Part shown: positions 56,996 to 57,827 of the stretch, piece after piece
Numbering within the stretch: position 1 is the first letter of the stretch
How the letters are laid out: every line of letters starts with the position of its first letter
IMG/VR virus record: IMGVR_UViG_3300025536_000018
Span: 1 to 57,827 of that record
DNA: 57,827 nt
Source: a virus
Strand: one strand, 5' to 3'
Notes under the pieces: generated by a model
Databases searched by the model: none
The model's input: the letters and a program-made list of their open reading frames with translations, nothing else
Told to the model about the DNA's origin: nothing
Made by a program: the position numbers and the translations under genes

Positions 56996-57361
56996 CTACT
57001 CGCTTTCGTCGGCTTTGCCAAGGCGGCGGGCGGCAACACCGTTGTTCGTCATCTCGACGCGGTAGGTCTCTCCGCAAGCCTGGCAATCGACGCGGCGGTG
57101 GGACGGATCGGCCGAAGTAACTTCCTTCAGACTGTTGAACGTCCGACATTCGGGGCACACACCTTGCATCATCGCTGCCGCATCGGCGCGGGGCCGATAA
57201 GTGAGATCGGCGGCGATCATGGCAGCGAACCAGAACGCAATGGAGGCGCTGGTGGTGGCTGGCACGATCCAGGCGATGCTGGAAAAAGGCACTCCAGCGA
57301 GCGCGAGAGCCAGGAAAGCGGCGGTGGCGGAGATAGCCGCGACGGCGATTAAACGGTGCAT
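56996..57361 (-). CDS. Membrane protein with zinc ribbon
   Basis: 121 residues from ATG at 57361 (GGAGG upstream). Two hydrophobic helices (about 4-24 and 30-50), then a four-Cys ribbon (CPEC and CQAC) with EVTS of palindrome site 38 between the pairs. Same architecture as the early protein at 12214: two helices and then a ribbon. First gene of the right-end operon. Confidence 0.78.
   Translation of the reverse strand: MHRLIAVAAISATAAFLALALAGVPFSSIAWIVPATTSASIAFWFAAMIAADLTYRPRADAAAMMQGVCPECRTFNSLKEVTSADPSHRRVDCQACGETYRVEMTNNGVAARRLGKADESE
57113..57125. repeat. 13-bp palindrome site 38 (CGAAGTAACTTCC)
   Basis: Core intact; in the membrane/zinc-ribbon gene, read as EVTS. Confidence 0.86.
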
Positions 57362-57389
57362 TTTCGTCCTCCGAATCAGTGATACGATC

Positions 57390-57418
57390 CGTGTAGCCGA
57401 TTCGGGGAGACCTGACAA
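57390..57418 (-). promoter_or_regulatory. Putative leftward promoter of the right-end operon
   Basis: Minus strand TTGTCA (57413-57418), 17-bp spacer, TACACG (57390-57395), 29 bp before the ATG at 57361. Confidence 0.55.
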
Positions 57419-57440
57419 GGGTTCCGATAGGGGCACCACA

Positions 57441-57466
57441 TACACGGTTCGATCAAGCTACACGGT
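57441..57466. repeat. TACACGGT direct repeats near the right-end promoter
   Basis: TACACGGT at 57441-57448 and 57459-57466, 18 bp apart, with an inverted CCGTGTA copy over the -10 at 57389-57395. Possible operator set separate from the 13-bp palindrome. Confidence 0.45.
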
Positions 57467-57758
57467 CTAATCGGCTATGCGGACTGGTATATGATTTGAC
57501 CACCAACGGCATGGGAAGCCGTAGCTACGCAAAACCTGTAACCGATTTTAATTGGAACCAGAGCAATTAGAACCTGAATATCTGCACCGATTAACAGCGT
57601 TGTATTTAATAGCTTTTTTAGCGTCAGGTTCCGAAGTTCCAATAGTTCCAATTACTCTGAAAGACAGTGTATTTTTTGACAACATTCTCTCCAAATCTAG
57701 GGGATAGTCCAGCTACATATCGGATCGGAACCTGACTACGCTCTTCGGATAACCGTAT

Positions 57759-57771
57759 GGAAGTGACTTCC
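57759..57771. repeat. 13-bp palindrome site 39 (GGAAGTGACTTCC)
   Basis: Perfect arms with centre G; non-coding, 45 bp from the right terminal repeat. Confidence 0.88.
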
Positions 57772-57815
57772 GGCACCGGGGCCATGTCGATTCACGGAAA
57801 AAACATCGAAAATCG

Positions 57816-57827
57816 GCTCAGCGCCCC
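57816..57827. repeat. Right copy of 12-bp terminal direct repeat
   Basis: GCTCAGCGCCCC, identical to bases 1-12. Confidence 0.75.

Larger units (their letters stand above)
57362..57827. other. AT-rich non-coding right end
   Basis: 466 bp without a gene. It holds the leftward promoter (57390-57418), TACACGGT direct repeats, an AT-rich stretch (about 57530-57700) with repeated AGTTCCAAT and inverted ATTGGAAC words, palindrome site 39 and the terminal repeat. Clearly the most AT-rich part of the window, hence a candidate origin, terminus or GapR-binding region. Confidence 0.65.

Noticed and set aside
380-57771. CRISPR-like reading of the repeated 13-mers
   Set aside because: Sites are single, mostly kilobases apart and lie within genes; no spacer-repeat array exists.
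1-57827. Search for integrase, tRNA and repressor-cI genes
   Set aside because: No tyrosine or serine recombinase motifs, no tRNA-like cloverleaf and no full cI-type repressor were seen, so temperate life is not supported by the sequence, although plasmid-like maintenance through ParB cannot be excluded.

Overview
This window looks like a complete or nearly complete genome of a lambda-like siphovirus infecting an alphaproteobacterium. It is GC-rich, has long-tailed-phage head and tail genes in lambda order (Nu1/DUF1441-type small terminase, GpA-type large terminase, gpW, portal, S49 protease with nested scaffold, decoration protein, gpE-type capsid, tail tube, tape measure), and carries a GapR/DUF2312 homologue, a family typical of Alphaproteobacteria. 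One compositional island is rich in GANTC, the CcrM methylation site of that class. The first and last 12 bases are identical (GCTCAGCGCCCC), so the sequence is either a circular contig with a small overlap or a linear genome with 12-nt cohesive ends. No integrase, tRNA gene or CRISPR array was found.

Layout. (1) 1-398: non-coding left end with a 33-bp direct repeat. (2) 399-5669: twelve small leftward genes of unknown function, chained by TAATG stop/start overlaps, with a shared leader sequence and strong enrichment of GANTC and CTAG. (3) 5670-6114: divergent control region with a leftward and a rightward promoter and four GTTAACG-type repeats. (4) 6115-16423: rightward early operon of tightly overlapping small genes with ThyX, a DUF3310 protein, a cupin-like protein, a GapR homologue, an orphan ParB/KorB-like protein and a candidate structured RNA, closed by a bidirectional terminator at 16432-16473. 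(5) 16533-19152: leftward lysis cassette (nested Rz/Rz1 spanins, GH19-type endolysin, three membrane proteins). (6) 19309-39587: leftward tail and head genes. (7) 39587-42848: gpW, terminases. (8) 42838-52300: leftward replication and recombination genes (SNF2 helicase, VRR-NUC, adenine methyltransferase, family A polymerase, DUF2815 SSB, DUF2800 nuclease). (9) 52454-55210: rightward HTH protein and Prim-Pol/D5 primase-helicase. (10) 55400-57361: leftward small accessory genes, including a truncated NrdR-like zinc ribbon. (11) 57362-57827: AT-rich non-coding right end.

The most striking signal is a 13-bp near-perfect palindrome, GGAAGT-N-ACTTCC, found by eye at 39 places spread over the whole genome (23 keep all ten core bases; about 0.06 expected by chance). 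It lies next to -35 elements, over -10/-35 regions and directly on ribosome binding sites. Inside genes it is kept in all three reading frames, so selection acts on the DNA. The architecture (13 bp, free centre base, scattered, promoter-linked) recalls KorB operators of plasmid RK2. The phage encodes one ParB/KorB-like protein, preceded by its own copy of the site. I propose a genome-wide operator, stoperator or partition-site system built on this orphan ParB, possibly with the adjacent GapR homologue. The HTH protein at 52454 is the main alternative binder.

Other points of note: a protein ending in DDDIPF (an SSB C-terminal tip mimic), unrelated proteins sharing acidic tails that end in I, V or L, one domain shared by the tail tube and the putative decoration protein, and a probable -1 frameshift in the tail assembly chaperone.
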